Below, piece after piece: positions 1 to 9,319 of a stretch of 58,443 nt of DNA. This DNA comes from Peloplasma aerotolerans (lineage in GTDB: Bacteria > Bacillota_I > Bacilli_A > Acholeplasmatales > Acholeplasmataceae): contig NZ_JASCXW010000008.1 in the NCBI RefSeq assembly GCF_030012175.1, positions 1-58,443 on the forward strand, read 5' to 3'. Numbering within the stretch: the first letter of the stretch is position 1; every line of letters begins with the position of its first letter. Position numbers and translations under genes: made by a program. The notes under the pieces are model-generated. The model saw nothing but the letters and a program-made list of their open reading frames with translations. It was not told the origin of the DNA and did no database searches.

Positions 1-39
1 TCCTAAATCTACACTACATATTATACGAGGAGAAGAAAC

Positions 40-1590
40 ATGAAAAAAATATCAATTATAATAACGCTTCTCATGGTTTCGATATTTCTAATTTCTTGTA
101 ATCAAGAGATGTTTCCTACGATTATAGACACAACAGATTACACAGAAGAAATAGAAAGCTTAGCTTTAGAAATCGAGCAATTGATTCCAAATACAATTAA
201 TGCTAATTTTGATCTACCAACATATGATCAGTATGATATTGTATATACACTAGGAGACCAATCATTTACCGATGAGTATGTATATAACTCACCGTTTTTT
301 GACATTGATCAAGAGTTTAAATATCAAATCACACGTGGGCAAGCATCTCTTCAATTTTCTAAAGATGTTAGACATCTTTCTTATGAATCAGGGCAAAATT
401 TTACAAAAATGTATATTGATTTAACAATACCTATCGGACATATATCAAAAGATCATTACACACCAGCTGATGTCACAGTCCGAACAACTAAAAATGGCGA
501 AGAAGTTGTTGAACATTCTACAACAGAAGCACAACTTAGAGGTAGAGGAAATTCAACATGGTACTCATTCGATAAAAAACCTTATCGATTACGTTTTGAT
601 AAAAATACTTCTATTCTAGGAATGCCTGAAGCAAAAAGCTATGTTTTACTTACTGAGTATAGTGATAAATCATTAATGAGAAACGCGATTACACATAAAA
701 TGAGTACATTCTTTCAAAATATACCGTATCACCTTCAAATTAGATATGTAGAATTATACGTGAATCAAGAATATAGAGGTTTATACGTTTTGACAGAACA
801 AGTTCAGGTACACCCAAATAAATATTTCATTGAGTCAGTGCCAGGAAGTTTTAACACAGGATATTTTCTTGAGATGGATTGGAGATTAATGGATTCTGGA
901 ACACAACCAGGTTTTGACTGGTTTAGAGTTAGCGGCATCCCTTATGAAATTAATGAACCTGATGCCAATGACCCCGCATATACAACTGCACACGTCACAT
1001 ACATATCACAATATATAGCTGATGTTGAAAATGCACTTATAGCAAAATCAGGATACGAAGCTTTAATTGATGTTGATAATTTTGTTGAACATTTCTTAAT
1101 CCATGAATTTGTTAAAAATGTTGATGTTGGATGGAGTAGTGTCTTTATGGCTAAAGAAAGAGATGAGAAGTTATTATATCCAATGATTTGGGATTTTGAT
1201 TTAGCAATTGGTAATGCAGATTATATCGATTATGGTCCTGAAAATTTTTATGGTTTCGCATCTAATAAGAATCGTTTGTTTCATCTCATGATGCAAGTAC
1301 CTGAAATTCGCTTAAGATTTAGAGATCGCTTTAATGATTTCTATTTCGATGAGTTACCTATTTTATTGGAAATGATTCCTGTGTTATCAGCATCCTTAAA
1401 TACACAGGTTCAAGCCAATTTTACTAAATGGAACATATTGAATCATTATGTATGGCCAAACCCACCAGAAATGCTTGTTGAAAATACTCATGATGGTCAA
1501 GTTCAATACGTGATTGGTTTCTTAAATGCTCGTGCAGCATGGATGTTGGAAGCCATGCTAACTGAGGATTATGAAAACGGAGTATTTTAA
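40..1590 (+). CDS. CotH kinase family lipoprotein
   Basis: The first 20 residues form a lipoprotein signal (charged start, hydrophobic stretch, LISC lipobox), so the mature protein should be lipid-anchored outside the membrane. The CotH family signature RGRGNSTW followed by KKPYRLRFDK lies near residues 168-186, and a second conserved block MIWDFDLAIGN near 386. The 516-residue length fits the family. CotH proteins are atypical secreted protein kinases, first known from spore coats, but the family is widespread in non-sporulating bacteria. An AGGAG ribosome site precedes the ATG. The natural substrate cannot be read from the sequence. The family call is firm and the function open. Confidence 0.85.
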   Translation: MKKISIIITLLMVSIFLISCNQEMFPTIIDTTDYTEEIESLALEIEQLIPNTINANFDLPTYDQYDIVYTLGDQSFTDEYVYNSPFFDIDQEFKYQITRGQASLQFSKDVRHLSYESGQNFTKMYIDLTIPIGHISKDHYTPADVTVRTTKNGEEVVEHSTTEAQLRGRGNSTWYSFDKKPYRLRFDKNTSILGMPEAKSYVLLTEYSDKSLMRNAITHKMSTFFQNIPYHLQIRYVELYVNQEYRGLYVLTEQVQVHPNKYFIESVPGSFNTGYFLEMDWRLMDSGTQPGFDWFRVSGIPYEINEPDANDPAYTTAHVTYISQYIADVENALIAKSGYEALIDVDNFVEHFLIHEFVKNVDVGWSSVFMAKERDEKLLYPMIWDFDLAIGNADYIDYGPENFYGFASNKNRLFHLMMQVPEIRLRFRDRFNDFYFDELPILLEMIPVLSASLNTQVQANFTKWNILNHYVWPNPPEMLVENTHDGQVQYVIGFLNARAAWMLEAMLTEDYENGVF

Positions 1591-1592
1591 AC

Positions 1593-1611
1593 AAAAAAAG
1601 CCTTTCGGCTT
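1593..1611 (-). terminator. Intrinsic terminator of the IMPACT-family gene
   Basis: Read on the minus strand, AAGCC-GAAA-GGCTT is followed by a run of seven T. The GNRA-type loop and T run fit a rho-independent terminator. It overlaps the stop codon of the minus-strand gene and also separates it from the convergent CotH gene. Confidence 0.8.
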
Positions 1612-2215
1612 ATTGATCAATATATAATATTTGTGGTTCTAATTTTTTATAACTAAGGAGCTGATATTCTATATCAGCGATTATATCAAATTGATTATCA
1701 AGATTTATAATCTTATAAGTGACATGTGTTAGAAATTCCTTTTCTAAGACTGTCGCTTTTTTTTCTAGATACGAGTCCATTTGATTAATAAGTGAGTAAT
1801 CAAATGTAATCTCATATGAATCAACCATTTTCTTCTCATAGAATTTCGCTTTTTTTATAACATCAGCGGTTGCTTTTGTATATGCTCTCACTAATCCTCC
1901 AGATCCTAGCTTAACACCGCCAAAATAGCGTATAACAACACAGAGGATGTTTGTCACGTCATGATGCCTCAAAACCTCTAGAATAGGCACGCCAGCGGTT
2001 CTAGAAGGCTCACCATCATCACTAGCTGTTGCATGTTCAGCTGTTTGGCCAAAAAAAGACGCATTACAGTAATGATTGGCTTTTGGATATGCTTTTTTAG
2101 TTTCATCTAAATATAAAGGTATATCCTCTATATTTTGAAGTGGATATAAGATTGCAATAAATTTTGATTTGTTAATTTCAATTTGATGAGTAGTTTGATC
2201 TTTTAAATAGCGCAT
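1610..2215 (-). CDS. IMPACT/YigZ family protein
   Basis: The 201-residue protein carries the family core: GEPSRTAG near residue 66 and YFGGVKLGSGGLVRAYTKA near 97-115. Members (YigZ in E. coli, YvyE in Bacillus) share a fold with ribosomal protein S5 and elongation factor domains; their cellular role is poorly defined, and the eukaryotic homologue regulates Gcn2. The length matches bacterial members (about 200-210). GGTGA lies just upstream of the ATG. It is followed on the minus strand by an intrinsic terminator and preceded by the reductase-like gene at 2250-2771, with which it may be cotranscribed. Confidence 0.88.
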   Translation of the reverse strand: MRYLKDQTTHQIEINKSKFIAILYPLQNIEDIPLYLDETKKAYPKANHYCNASFFGQTAEHATASDDGEPSRTAGVPILEVLRHHDVTNILCVVIRYFGGVKLGSGGLVRAYTKATADVIKKAKFYEKKMVDSYEITFDYSLINQMDSYLEKKATVLEKEFLTHVTYKIINLDNQFDIIADIEYQLLSYKKLEPQILYIDQ

Positions 2216-2249
2216 AGAATCACCAAGATTAGTATATCATAATTGATGT

Positions 2250-2771
2250 TTATTTTTTCGAGTAAGTTACCATTATAATCTCATCCATTTTTTCTATTTG
2301 CGTAAGTTTAAGTTTAGCTTTTATATCGGATAAAGTGAACAATCTTTTACCCCTACCGATAAGCTTTGGAATGATTGCGATTTGATATTCATCAATTAAG
2401 TCTTGTTTTAGAAATGATTCAATTAAGTTTCCACCTCCAACAAGCCAAATATCTTTCCCTTCTCTTTTTTTGAGATCTTCTACAAGAACATCAAGATGAT
2501 CTCTAAAGATTACACGATGATCTGATGGTCTATCAGATTGTTTTGTCAGTACAAAACATTCATAACCTTCATATGGCCATACTGAATTTTTCTTGATGAC
2601 CTCATAGGTCACCCTACCCATAATTAATGTGTCAACTCGAGTCATTAACTGCTGATAAGAGTTTTGAACTGATTTCAGATCATCATACTCATTTAAAAAT
2701 GAGAAACCATCATTTTCGTCAGCAATAAAACCATCAAGTGTCACTGCAATGTATAATATAATTTTTCTCAT
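2250..2771 (-). CDS. Dihydrofolate reductase/RibD C-terminal fold protein
   Basis: The 173-residue protein begins MRKIILYIAVTLDGFIAD, the standard opening of the RibD C-terminal/dihydrofolate reductase-like family. It continues with LIMGRVTYE near 50-58 and DIWLVGGGNLIESFL near 110-124, where the GGG loop binds NADPH. Members are NAD(P)H-dependent reductases of mostly unknown substrate (the YyaP/YwjB type in Bacillus). No riboflavin or folate genes lie beside it, so the substrate cannot be inferred. AGGTGA precedes the ATG. It lies on the same strand as the IMPACT gene with a 34-base gap. Confidence 0.82.
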   Translation of the reverse strand: MRKIILYIAVTLDGFIADENDGFSFLNEYDDLKSVQNSYQQLMTRVDTLIMGRVTYEVIKKNSVWPYEGYECFVLTKQSDRPSDHRVIFRDHLDVLVEDLKKREGKDIWLVGGGNLIESFLKQDLIDEYQIAIIPKLIGRGKRLFTLSDIKAKLKLTQIEKMDEIIMVTYSKK

Positions 2772-2855
2772 AGGTTCACCTCATTTTTTATCTTATCACA
2801 TAGCCACATTCTCATAAAGATTAACGCACAATCAGTTTTAAAAAAGACAATCTCT

Positions 2856-2876
2856 TGGTATAATGGTTATGGTGAA
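2856..2876 (+). promoter_or_regulatory. Extended -10 promoter and ribosome site of cca
   Basis: TG-G-TATAAT at 2856-2864 is an extended -10 element. Transcription would start near 2871, where GGTGA begins, and the ATG is at 2881. An upstream in-frame ATG at 2863 lies inside the -10 box, so it would not be in the mRNA. No good -35 hexamer is visible. The leader would be only about ten bases. Confidence 0.6.
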
Positions 2877-2880
2877 TAAA

Positions 2881-4029
2881 ATGAGTACACTTAATAGTGC
2901 AAAAAAAGTAATACATGAACTTAAAAAACAAGGATATGAAGCTTACATTGTTGGTGGTGCCGTTAGGGACCATCTTTTGAAGCAACCAACAACAGATATA
3001 GATATTACAACCAATGCAAAACCATATCAAGTATCAAAAATATTTAAAACAAAACCTACTGGTGTTAAATATGGTACCGTGACAGTCTTTATGGGTGAAG
3101 AAACTTTTGAAGTAACGACTTATCGCATAGATGGTGAGTATTTAGATGGTAGACATCCTGATATGGTAGTTTTTGCTGAATCGGTTGAAGAAGATGTTAA
3201 AAGAAGAGATTTTACAATTAATGGGTTATTAATGACTGAAGAGAATAAAATAATTGACTTTGTTAAGGGTCAAGAAGATCTTCGTATTAAACTTATTAGA
3301 ACCATTGGAAATCCTGAAGATCGGTTTAATGAAGATGCTTTAAGAATGATGCGTGCTTTTTATTTTCAAGCAAAGCTTGGGTTTCAAATAGATCGTAGCA
3401 CGAGAGAAGCGATTTCTTTGCTAAAAGATAAGTTAAAAGATATTGCTATGGAAAGAGTGCTACAAGAGCTTATTAAACTATTAAAAGGAAAACATGCTCA
3501 AAAAGCTATTCAATCCATGGTGACAACAGGTGTTCATGAAGTCTTACCAGGGTTGGAAAAAGGTATATTGCATATTCAGAACATGGAAGATATTCCATTT
3601 GTTGATGCGTTTTTCACGCTATGTTTTACGCTTCATGGATCGATTCCAAGTGAATGGTCATTTTCAAATAAACATAGACATCGATATGAAATAGCAAGTA
3701 TGCTAGCAAATACATATAATGAATTTGATGCACATACCCTTTATACTTATGGATTAGATCTTTGTTTACTCGCTAACAAAGTAAATTATATGCTGAATCG
3801 TTCTAGAAATCTGAAATCAAAGATTGAAGAAGATTATAAAAATTTACCTATTCAAAGCGATCTAGATTTAAAACTAAGAGCATCAGACATGATTAAGCTT
3901 GTAAATAAAAAAGCTGGATCATGGGTAAAAACACTTCAAACTCAAATGGTTGAAGAAGTATTGAAAAATAAGCTAAAAAATGAAAAAAGTGCGCTAGAAG
4001 CTTATGTTCTAGAACACGTTAAAGAATAG
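2881..4029 (+). CDS. cca: CCA-adding tRNA nucleotidyltransferase
   Basis: This enzyme builds or repairs the 3' CCA end of tRNA. The class II nucleotidyltransferase head is clear: YIVGGAVRDHLL with the catalytic pair in TDIDITTNA, then the template motifs VKRRDFTINGLLM and EDALRMMRAFYFQAKLGF. About 382 residues is normal for Gram-positive enzymes. The start at 2881 is chosen because GGTGA sits seven bases upstream and the more upstream ATG overlaps the -10 box. The yhaM gene follows after nine bases, so the two RNA-processing genes probably form one operon that ends at the hairpin near 4981. Confidence 0.95.
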   Translation: MSTLNSAKKVIHELKKQGYEAYIVGGAVRDHLLKQPTTDIDITTNAKPYQVSKIFKTKPTGVKYGTVTVFMGEETFEVTTYRIDGEYLDGRHPDMVVFAESVEEDVKRRDFTINGLLMTEENKIIDFVKGQEDLRIKLIRTIGNPEDRFNEDALRMMRAFYFQAKLGFQIDRSTREAISLLKDKLKDIAMERVLQELIKLLKGKHAQKAIQSMVTTGVHEVLPGLEKGILHIQNMEDIPFVDAFFTLCFTLHGSIPSEWSFSNKHRHRYEIASMLANTYNEFDAHTLYTYGLDLCLLANKVNYMLNRSRNLKSKIEEDYKNLPIQSDLDLKLRASDMIKLVNKKAGSWVKTLQTQMVEEVLKNKLKNEKSALEAYVLEHVKE

Positions 4030-4038
4030 GAGTATATA

Positions 4039-4965
4039 ATGGAATTAAATGTAAATGAAAAATACACTGTTGTTGCAAAAGTTGAAAGCATTAATCATGG
4101 TGTCCACTTTTGTAACACAACGGTATTAACTCAAGAAGGAGAACATATTAATCTCAAACTTGAGTTTGAACAACTTGATCAATTAGCTATGGGTAAGGTC
4201 TATCAATTTGAAGCACAAGCGATCGTAAAGATTGAGGATGAATTAGTTTTAAAATGTACATCGATCAAACCTGTAGAAGATGCATTATCTAATGAAGAAC
4301 TAGCACAAGTTTTAGAGTATTTTTATGTTTATGCACCAATACCTATGATGACAATCAAGAATGGTATTGAAGGATATCTTAATAAAATAGAAAATAAAAT
4401 CCTAAAAGAGGTAACAAAAAAGATTTATAAACAAAATGAGAAATCATTTTACATGCATCCCGCAGCAACCAAATTCCATCATGCATATGTTGGAGGATTA
4501 AGTCACCACACATACACAATGTTAAATATGATCGATCCTTTTATAAAAATATACCCATATTTAAATGCTGATCTATTATATGCAGGAACGATTTTGCATG
4601 ATATGTCAAAAATCGACGAAATTAGTGGAGTAGATGGAGAATATACAAAAGAAGGTTTGTTGGTTGGACATTTAGTCATGCAAACTGTTGATATTGATCA
4701 TGTAGCCCATCAGTTAGGATATGAAGATTCAGAAGAGGTTCTTATGTTAAAACATATGATTATATCCCATCATGGACTTTTCAACTTTGGATCTCCTAAG
4801 AAACCTCAAACAGGTGAAGCTCTCTTACTATGGTATATCGATACTATTGATTCAAAGCTTACTGTTTTAGGGGAAACATTAAAAGATACAGCAGATGGAT
4901 CTTTTACAACGATGATATCTGTACTTGACAAGATGCGTTTCTATAAGCATTCAATAAAAAAATAA
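4039..4965 (+). CDS. yhaM: 3'-5' exoribonuclease, YhaM family
   Basis: The protein has an N-terminal OB-fold-like nucleic-acid-binding part (about residues 1-90) and a C-terminal HD metal-dependent domain. Metal-ligand motifs are visible: HHAYVGGLSHHT near 148-159, ILHDMSK near 184-190 and ISHHG near 240. This is the layout of Bacillus YhaM, a manganese-dependent exonuclease that trims RNA and single-stranded DNA 3' ends. At 308 residues it matches the family (about 314). AGGAG precedes the ATG, and it follows cca closely. It ends at a strong bidirectional terminator. Confidence 0.93.
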   Translation: MELNVNEKYTVVAKVESINHGVHFCNTTVLTQEGEHINLKLEFEQLDQLAMGKVYQFEAQAIVKIEDELVLKCTSIKPVEDALSNEELAQVLEYFYVYAPIPMMTIKNGIEGYLNKIENKILKEVTKKIYKQNEKSFYMHPAATKFHHAYVGGLSHHTYTMLNMIDPFIKIYPYLNADLLYAGTILHDMSKIDEISGVDGEYTKEGLLVGHLVMQTVDIDHVAHQLGYEDSEEVLMLKHMIISHHGLFNFGSPKKPQTGEALLLWYIDTIDSKLTVLGETLKDTADGSFTTMISVLDKMRFYKHSIKK

Positions 4966-4975
4966 ATAGATATAA

Positions 4976-5014
4976 TAAAAAAAGAGGTTACTCAATCGAG
5001 TAGCCTCTTTTATC
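4976..5014. terminator. Bidirectional terminator between yhaM and the 980-residue lipoprotein gene
   Basis: A 13-bp stem (4981-4993 with 4998-5010, one G-T pair, loop AATC) has T residues on its 3' side and an A run on its 5' side. It can therefore terminate both converging genes. Confidence 0.9.
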
Positions 5015-5026
5015 GTTATTTATGAA

Positions 5027-7969
5027 TTATAATCCACTTTCTAATATAGCAAACCATGTACCAAATAGGTCATCATAGTTTTGATCATAAACACCAATTG
5101 ATGATAATAAATATTCATTCATTTGACGTCTATTGATTTCTCTTACAACTTCATATCTTGCTTCGCCTTGAGCACTTCCCCAAGTTGCATCTTCTAATAA
5201 TTTGAAGATTAGTTCGCGTTGCATATATGTATTATTGTAACGGTTAAGAACTGGTGTTAAGTAACTGTTAACTGCTGTTTGAACGACTGTAGGTAAAACT
5301 ACACCTTCGTCAGTTTTTTGTTCTTTTAAGAAGAACTCAATTTGTGAAGCAGTCAATGTTTCTGAATCTTCATTGTATACATTAAGAGTTCCATCAGCAG
5401 AAACGTACTTGCCATCTTCGTCTTCATCAGCACTAAAGATTGCGCTTGTTGTCATTCTTACATTAGTAGCAAGAATTAAATGCCAACCGAATGATGATTT
5501 AACTTCATCTAATGCACTTTCAGTTATTACTGTTCCATATAAATCTAAGTGTGGGAATTTAGATGCATCATCTTCAATTTCAGCAAGTTGTGCATGAAGT
5601 TCCATTGCACGGTTGTAGAAGACAGGATCTAATACTGATTGACCAGTAATTTTGTTAGATGTGTTTGTAATAGCAGAAGAAATGTTTTCAAACTTCAAGT
5701 AGAATCCTAATTGACGGTATTCTGCCCATAACAATTCGATTTGATAATCAAATGGAGGTGTTACACTTCCACGAAGAATACGACCTGAATTGTTAAATTC
5801 TGTTGCCATTGCTGTTAGACCTTCAGTAAAGCCTCTATAATCGCCAACTTTGTTATAAATTAGTTCAACTAAATTAACGAGTCCATCAAGAACTTGTTGA
5901 GCACCTGCTTCACCTAAACTTTCAAGATATTCAGTAGGATTATCAGGTGTGCCGTCGCCATTCTTATCAAAGTAAACAAGTAAGTGACTAACGGTTATTG
6001 ATTTAAAGTTTTCATGATGTAATGCAGCTAAATCAGCTAATTTTTCATAAATTGAATAATCTTCAGAACCGAAATGCCCTTCCATATCTTGGAGATATTG
6101 TTCTCTTAGTGATGGGTAAACATAAAGTTGATTTACAGCTTCAGTGTTTGTTCTTGCTCCAAATGCCGTTAATAAGAACTTTTCTCTACCCATGCTAGCT
6201 GGGAATCCAGAAGTTGCAAAATTATTTGCAGAGAATTGGCTAATAATATCTTCGAATTGACTCTTATAGTCTTCGTATTCAGCATCAGTGATTGAATATT
6301 TTTCATCCGCCATCAAGATTTTGTTTGATGCGATATCTAATGCTAAGTTAATACCATAAGATTTTTCAAGACGTTGATAGAACTCATCAACTGTAATTTC
6401 AATATCTGAGATATCAGCTACTACATCGCCACTCTTCGTATTTTTAGTCCCATCATATCCGAATGATTGTTCGTAGAATGTGCGAAGTACTGAATCATAA
6501 ATATTTAAGTTTAGATCTTCATATAATGCATTGACTTTTGATGAAATATAACTATTGTTTAATTTGCCGTTGAATATTCTTTCGTAAATTTCAGCTTTAA
6601 TGTCTAATGCTTCTTGAGAATCCCCGAAAATCATAACATTTTCATTTTGTGTATCATCAATAAGGATATCATCTTCAGAATCACTATCATCATCAAGTTT
6701 AAATACTAAATAACGAGATGAACCAAATGTTTGTACACGTGCTGAGTAAGGTTTACCAGCTGATACATCTTCAGGGTCGTCCATTTTTGCTTCAGCAGTT
6801 AATGTTGTGTATACATGTATTCTTAAACTTGAATTTTGAACGTTTAAGTCATCATATGTAATGGTTGAGTCGAAAGTAGAACCACCGACACCAACAATAT
6901 CACCATCAACATTTACTTCAACTTGTGAAGCTGGATTTAACATATTATAGATATTAACAAATTCTGCTTTAACTTGTGCTGTTGTTAAAGCTTCATCAGC
7001 TAAACCTGTATCTCTACTCGTACTGATTGAATATTGTTTGTAGTAATTTTCAAAATCAGCTACAGTAATTTGATCGCGATCTTCAAAATTAGCACCTAGT
7101 TTACCCAAGATATTTAAATTTTCTAATATAGATTTAACATGTCCAAAGCCAGTTTGACTTAAATCATTTAAATCAATATAACCAGGATCACCAGGTAAAA
7201 TTCTAATATCAGGGATTTTATACCAAAGACCTCTAGAGTCTGATTTTATGCTTGCTTGATATAATGCTGCATTTGCTTCGTTTAAGTTAATGAAACGAAC
7301 AACTAATGCGTTAACATCATAACGACCTTGCATCGAGTTTTTATAAGAGTTGACAAGATCAGCTTCTTTAATGTAATTTGTATGATCTGCATCAATAACT
7401 TCTTCCTCAAGGATTTGTTGTGCATAGTATCTTTGAGTTACTCTTAAACCATAACGTTCCACTAATACTGGAATACTTGAGTATCCTTCATATTTACCAG
7501 ACAAACCTTGAATACTACTAATCACAGATGTAATATCAATGCTGTTATCCAATAGATATAATGAATCTGCAAATTGCTCGATATTTCTAACCCATCTTTC
7601 AGGATTTTCATTGTACATTTTTTCGAGAGACTCTAAATTTGTACCTCCATGAATGGCGTTATTAATCGTTTCATCTAAATATTTGTTTAGATTTTCATCT
7701 CCACTTGCTAGTAAACCTTTAACAGTTACTAACTCTTCAGCAAAGATTTTTTCATCTACCATAGTTGCTAAAACAGAAGCACCTTGCAAACGTAATTGAT
7801 CATATAATTCTTTTTCCGTTACTACGATATCTCCGATGGTTAAATATGGGTCATCAGAAATACTTCCGTAAGGGGTTTTTTCACCGCTTTTGCAAGCAGC
7901 AAGTGTAAGTAAACCTGTCAATATTAGCACAATTATGGCAAGTTTTCTTATATTTCTTAGTTGATTCAT
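5027..7969 (-). CDS. Large lipoprotein resembling PrsA/SurA peptidyl-prolyl isomerases
   Basis: A signal with lipobox LTLAAC (Cys about residue 26) is followed by TIGDIVVTEKELYDQL, the usual opening of PrsA/SurA-type foldases. A weak parvulin-like pattern appears late: KSITVSHLLVYF near 655 and SSFGWHLILATNV near 820. At 980 residues it is about three times longer than a normal PrsA, and the middle is not recognisable. Two aspartate-rich loops of calcium-binding appearance occur (DKNGDGTPDN and DEDEDGKYVSADG). It is probably an exported folding factor anchored to the outer membrane face. A clear promoter lies upstream at 8011-8039. The isomerase activity itself is inferred. Confidence 0.6.
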   Translation of the reverse strand: MNQLRNIRKLAIIVLILTGLLTLAACKSGEKTPYGSISDDPYLTIGDIVVTEKELYDQLRLQGASVLATMVDEKIFAEELVTVKGLLASGDENLNKYLDETINNAIHGGTNLESLEKMYNENPERWVRNIEQFADSLYLLDNSIDITSVISSIQGLSGKYEGYSSIPVLVERYGLRVTQRYYAQQILEEEVIDADHTNYIKEADLVNSYKNSMQGRYDVNALVVRFINLNEANAALYQASIKSDSRGLWYKIPDIRILPGDPGYIDLNDLSQTGFGHVKSILENLNILGKLGANFEDRDQITVADFENYYKQYSISTSRDTGLADEALTTAQVKAEFVNIYNMLNPASQVEVNVDGDIVGVGGSTFDSTITYDDLNVQNSSLRIHVYTTLTAEAKMDDPEDVSAGKPYSARVQTFGSSRYLVFKLDDDSDSEDDILIDDTQNENVMIFGDSQEALDIKAEIYERIFNGKLNNSYISSKVNALYEDLNLNIYDSVLRTFYEQSFGYDGTKNTKSGDVVADISDIEITVDEFYQRLEKSYGINLALDIASNKILMADEKYSITDAEYEDYKSQFEDIISQFSANNFATSGFPASMGREKFLLTAFGARTNTEAVNQLYVYPSLREQYLQDMEGHFGSEDYSIYEKLADLAALHHENFKSITVSHLLVYFDKNGDGTPDNPTEYLESLGEAGAQQVLDGLVNLVELIYNKVGDYRGFTEGLTAMATEFNNSGRILRGSVTPPFDYQIELLWAEYRQLGFYLKFENISSAITNTSNKITGQSVLDPVFYNRAMELHAQLAEIEDDASKFPHLDLYGTVITESALDEVKSSFGWHLILATNVRMTTSAIFSADEDEDGKYVSADGTLNVYNEDSETLTASQIEFFLKEQKTDEGVVLPTVVQTAVNSYLTPVLNRYNNTYMQRELIFKLLEDATWGSAQGEARYEVVREINRRQMNEYLLSSIGVYDQNYDDLFGTWFAILESGL

Positions 7970-8010
7970 AGTGTGTTCACTCCTTCAATGTATTTCATAC
8001 AAGCAAATAT

Positions 8011-8039
8011 AATATAGCATTTTTTAGGGGGTATTGCAA
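8011..8039 (-). promoter_or_regulatory. Sigma-A promoter of the 980-residue lipoprotein gene
   Basis: On the minus strand, TTGCAA (8039-8034), a 17-base spacer and TATATT (8016-8011) form a good housekeeping promoter. GAAGGAG and the start codon follow about 40 bases downstream. Confidence 0.7.
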
Positions 8040-8076
8040 CCACTTTCATTTTATTTGTTAATCTCACATATTTTTA

Positions 8077-8098
8077 TGTTATCATGAAAGAAGGTGAT
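8077..8098 (+). promoter_or_regulatory. Extended -10 promoter and ribosome site of the walJ-like gene
   Basis: TG-T-TATCAT at 8077-8085 is an extended -10. AAGGTGAT (8091-8098) follows, then GTG at 8102. The in-frame ATG at 8084 lies within the -10 box, so the GTG is the likelier start. TTGTTA at 8055 could serve as a -35 only with a long 19-base spacer. Confidence 0.5.
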
Positions 8099-8101
8099 AC
8101 A

Positions 8102-8872
8102 GTGGAAATATTCGTTTTAGCCAGTGGCTCAAAAGGGAATATGACCTACTTAAAAGTAGGTGATATTAAACTCTTTATTGATGCAGGAATTAGCTATAAA
8201 AAAATCAAGGATAAAATGACAGTTTATCAAGAAAATATGTATGATGTTAAGTCGTTGTTAATTACGCATGAACATCATGATCATACAAATGGTTTGAAGA
8301 TGTTGTTGAAACAAAGTTTCATTGAAGATGTTTATCTTACAAAGGGAACTTATGATGCACTTTCTGTTGATGTTGTCTGCTTGTTTCAAAACACACATAT
8401 TATTACGGTTGATATTCCGTTTTCTATAAGTGATATTTTGGTCACGCCTTTTATGCTATCTCATGATGCTGCTGAACCAGTTGGTTTTGTAGTTCAACAC
8501 GATGACAAAAAGGTTGTTGTTTTAACGGATTCTGGATATGTTGATCAATCGTATTATCAGCTATTGAGCAATGCTAGTTTATATATTTTGGAAGCAAATC
8601 ACCATCCTACAAAATTAATGCATTCACCAAGACCATTTCTATTAAAAAAGAGGATCCTTAGCGAACTTGGACATTTGTCGAACGATGATGCTGCTTGGTT
8701 AATGAACCTTTTTGTTAAAGATGGTGTTAGTAAATGGGTTGTTGCGCATATATCAGAGGATTGTAATACGATTTTTGATATAGAAGAGTCGATTATTAAA
8801 GCTTTTGATGATCCGACAAAAATCGAAGTTTTTTATGCAACACAAGAAGGATTACCTGGTATAAAGATATGA
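8102..8872 (+). CDS. walJ: WalJ/YycJ-type metallo-beta-lactamase-fold hydrolase
   Basis: The protein opens with FVLASGSKGN, typical of YycJ/WalJ, followed by the metal site HEHHDH near residues 56-61, LSHDAAEPVGF near 119 and LTDSG near 137, completing the binuclear metal centre. WalJ in Bacillus is a DNA exonuclease-like metallohydrolase linked to the WalKR two-component system. Here no walKR lies beside it; instead the gene overlaps rlmH by four bases. The GTG at 8102 is chosen over the ATG at 8084 because AAGGTGAT sits four bases upstream of it and the ATG falls inside the predicted -10 box. Confidence 0.85.
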   Translation: MEIFVLASGSKGNMTYLKVGDIKLFIDAGISYKKIKDKMTVYQENMYDVKSLLITHEHHDHTNGLKMLLKQSFIEDVYLTKGTYDALSVDVVCLFQNTHIITVDIPFSISDILVTPFMLSHDAAEPVGFVVQHDDKKVVVLTDSGYVDQSYYQLLSNASLYILEANHHPTKLMHSPRPFLLKKRILSELGHLSNDDAAWLMNLFVKDGVSKWVVAHISEDCNTIFDIEESIIKAFDDPTKIEVFYATQEGLPGIKI

Positions 8873-9312
8873 TAAAAATTATAGCCGTAGGAAAATTGAA
8901 TCAAAAATATTTGAATCAGGGGATAGATTACTACGAAAAGCAAATACCATCAAAGGTTGAGTTTATCGAAGTGAGTGATGAGTCAACTGAACAAGGTATT
9001 GTTCTTGAAGGCGAACGCATTTTATCTAAGATAAAAGATTCAGATTTTGTAGTTGCTTTAGCCATCAAAGGTAAGATTATAGATAGTTATGATTTTTCAA
9101 AATTGTTAGACCAAAACTTAACCTATCATCAAGGTGATTTAGTCTTTATCATTGGTGGATCTTATGGGTTGAGTGAAGATGTTTTGAAACGAGCAAACCA
9201 GAAAATTTCATTTTCACAAATGACTTTTCCGCACCAGTTAATGAGATTAATTTTAATAGAGCAAATCTATAGGGGATTTATGATTTTAAAAAACCATCCC
9301 TACCATAAATGA
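8869..9312 (+). CDS. rlmH: 23S rRNA pseudouridine-1915 N3-methyltransferase RlmH
   Basis: RlmH is a SPOUT-class methyltransferase acting on assembled 70S ribosomes at position 1915 of 23S rRNA. Visible motifs are FIIGGSYGLSEDV near residues 96-108 (cofactor-binding knot) and the C-terminal QIYRGFMILKNHPYHK, close to the invariant YR...PYHK end of the family. At 147 residues it is slightly shorter than Bacillus or E. coli enzymes (155-159). Its ATG overlaps the walJ stop, so the two are translationally coupled. The walJ-rlmH proximity is conserved in many Bacilli. Confidence 0.95.
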   Translation: MIKIIAVGKLNQKYLNQGIDYYEKQIPSKVEFIEVSDESTEQGIVLEGERILSKIKDSDFVVALAIKGKIIDSYDFSKLLDQNLTYHQGDLVFIIGGSYGLSEDVLKRANQKISFSQMTFPHQLMRLILIEQIYRGFMILKNHPYHK

Positions 9313-9319
9313 GGTTTTT

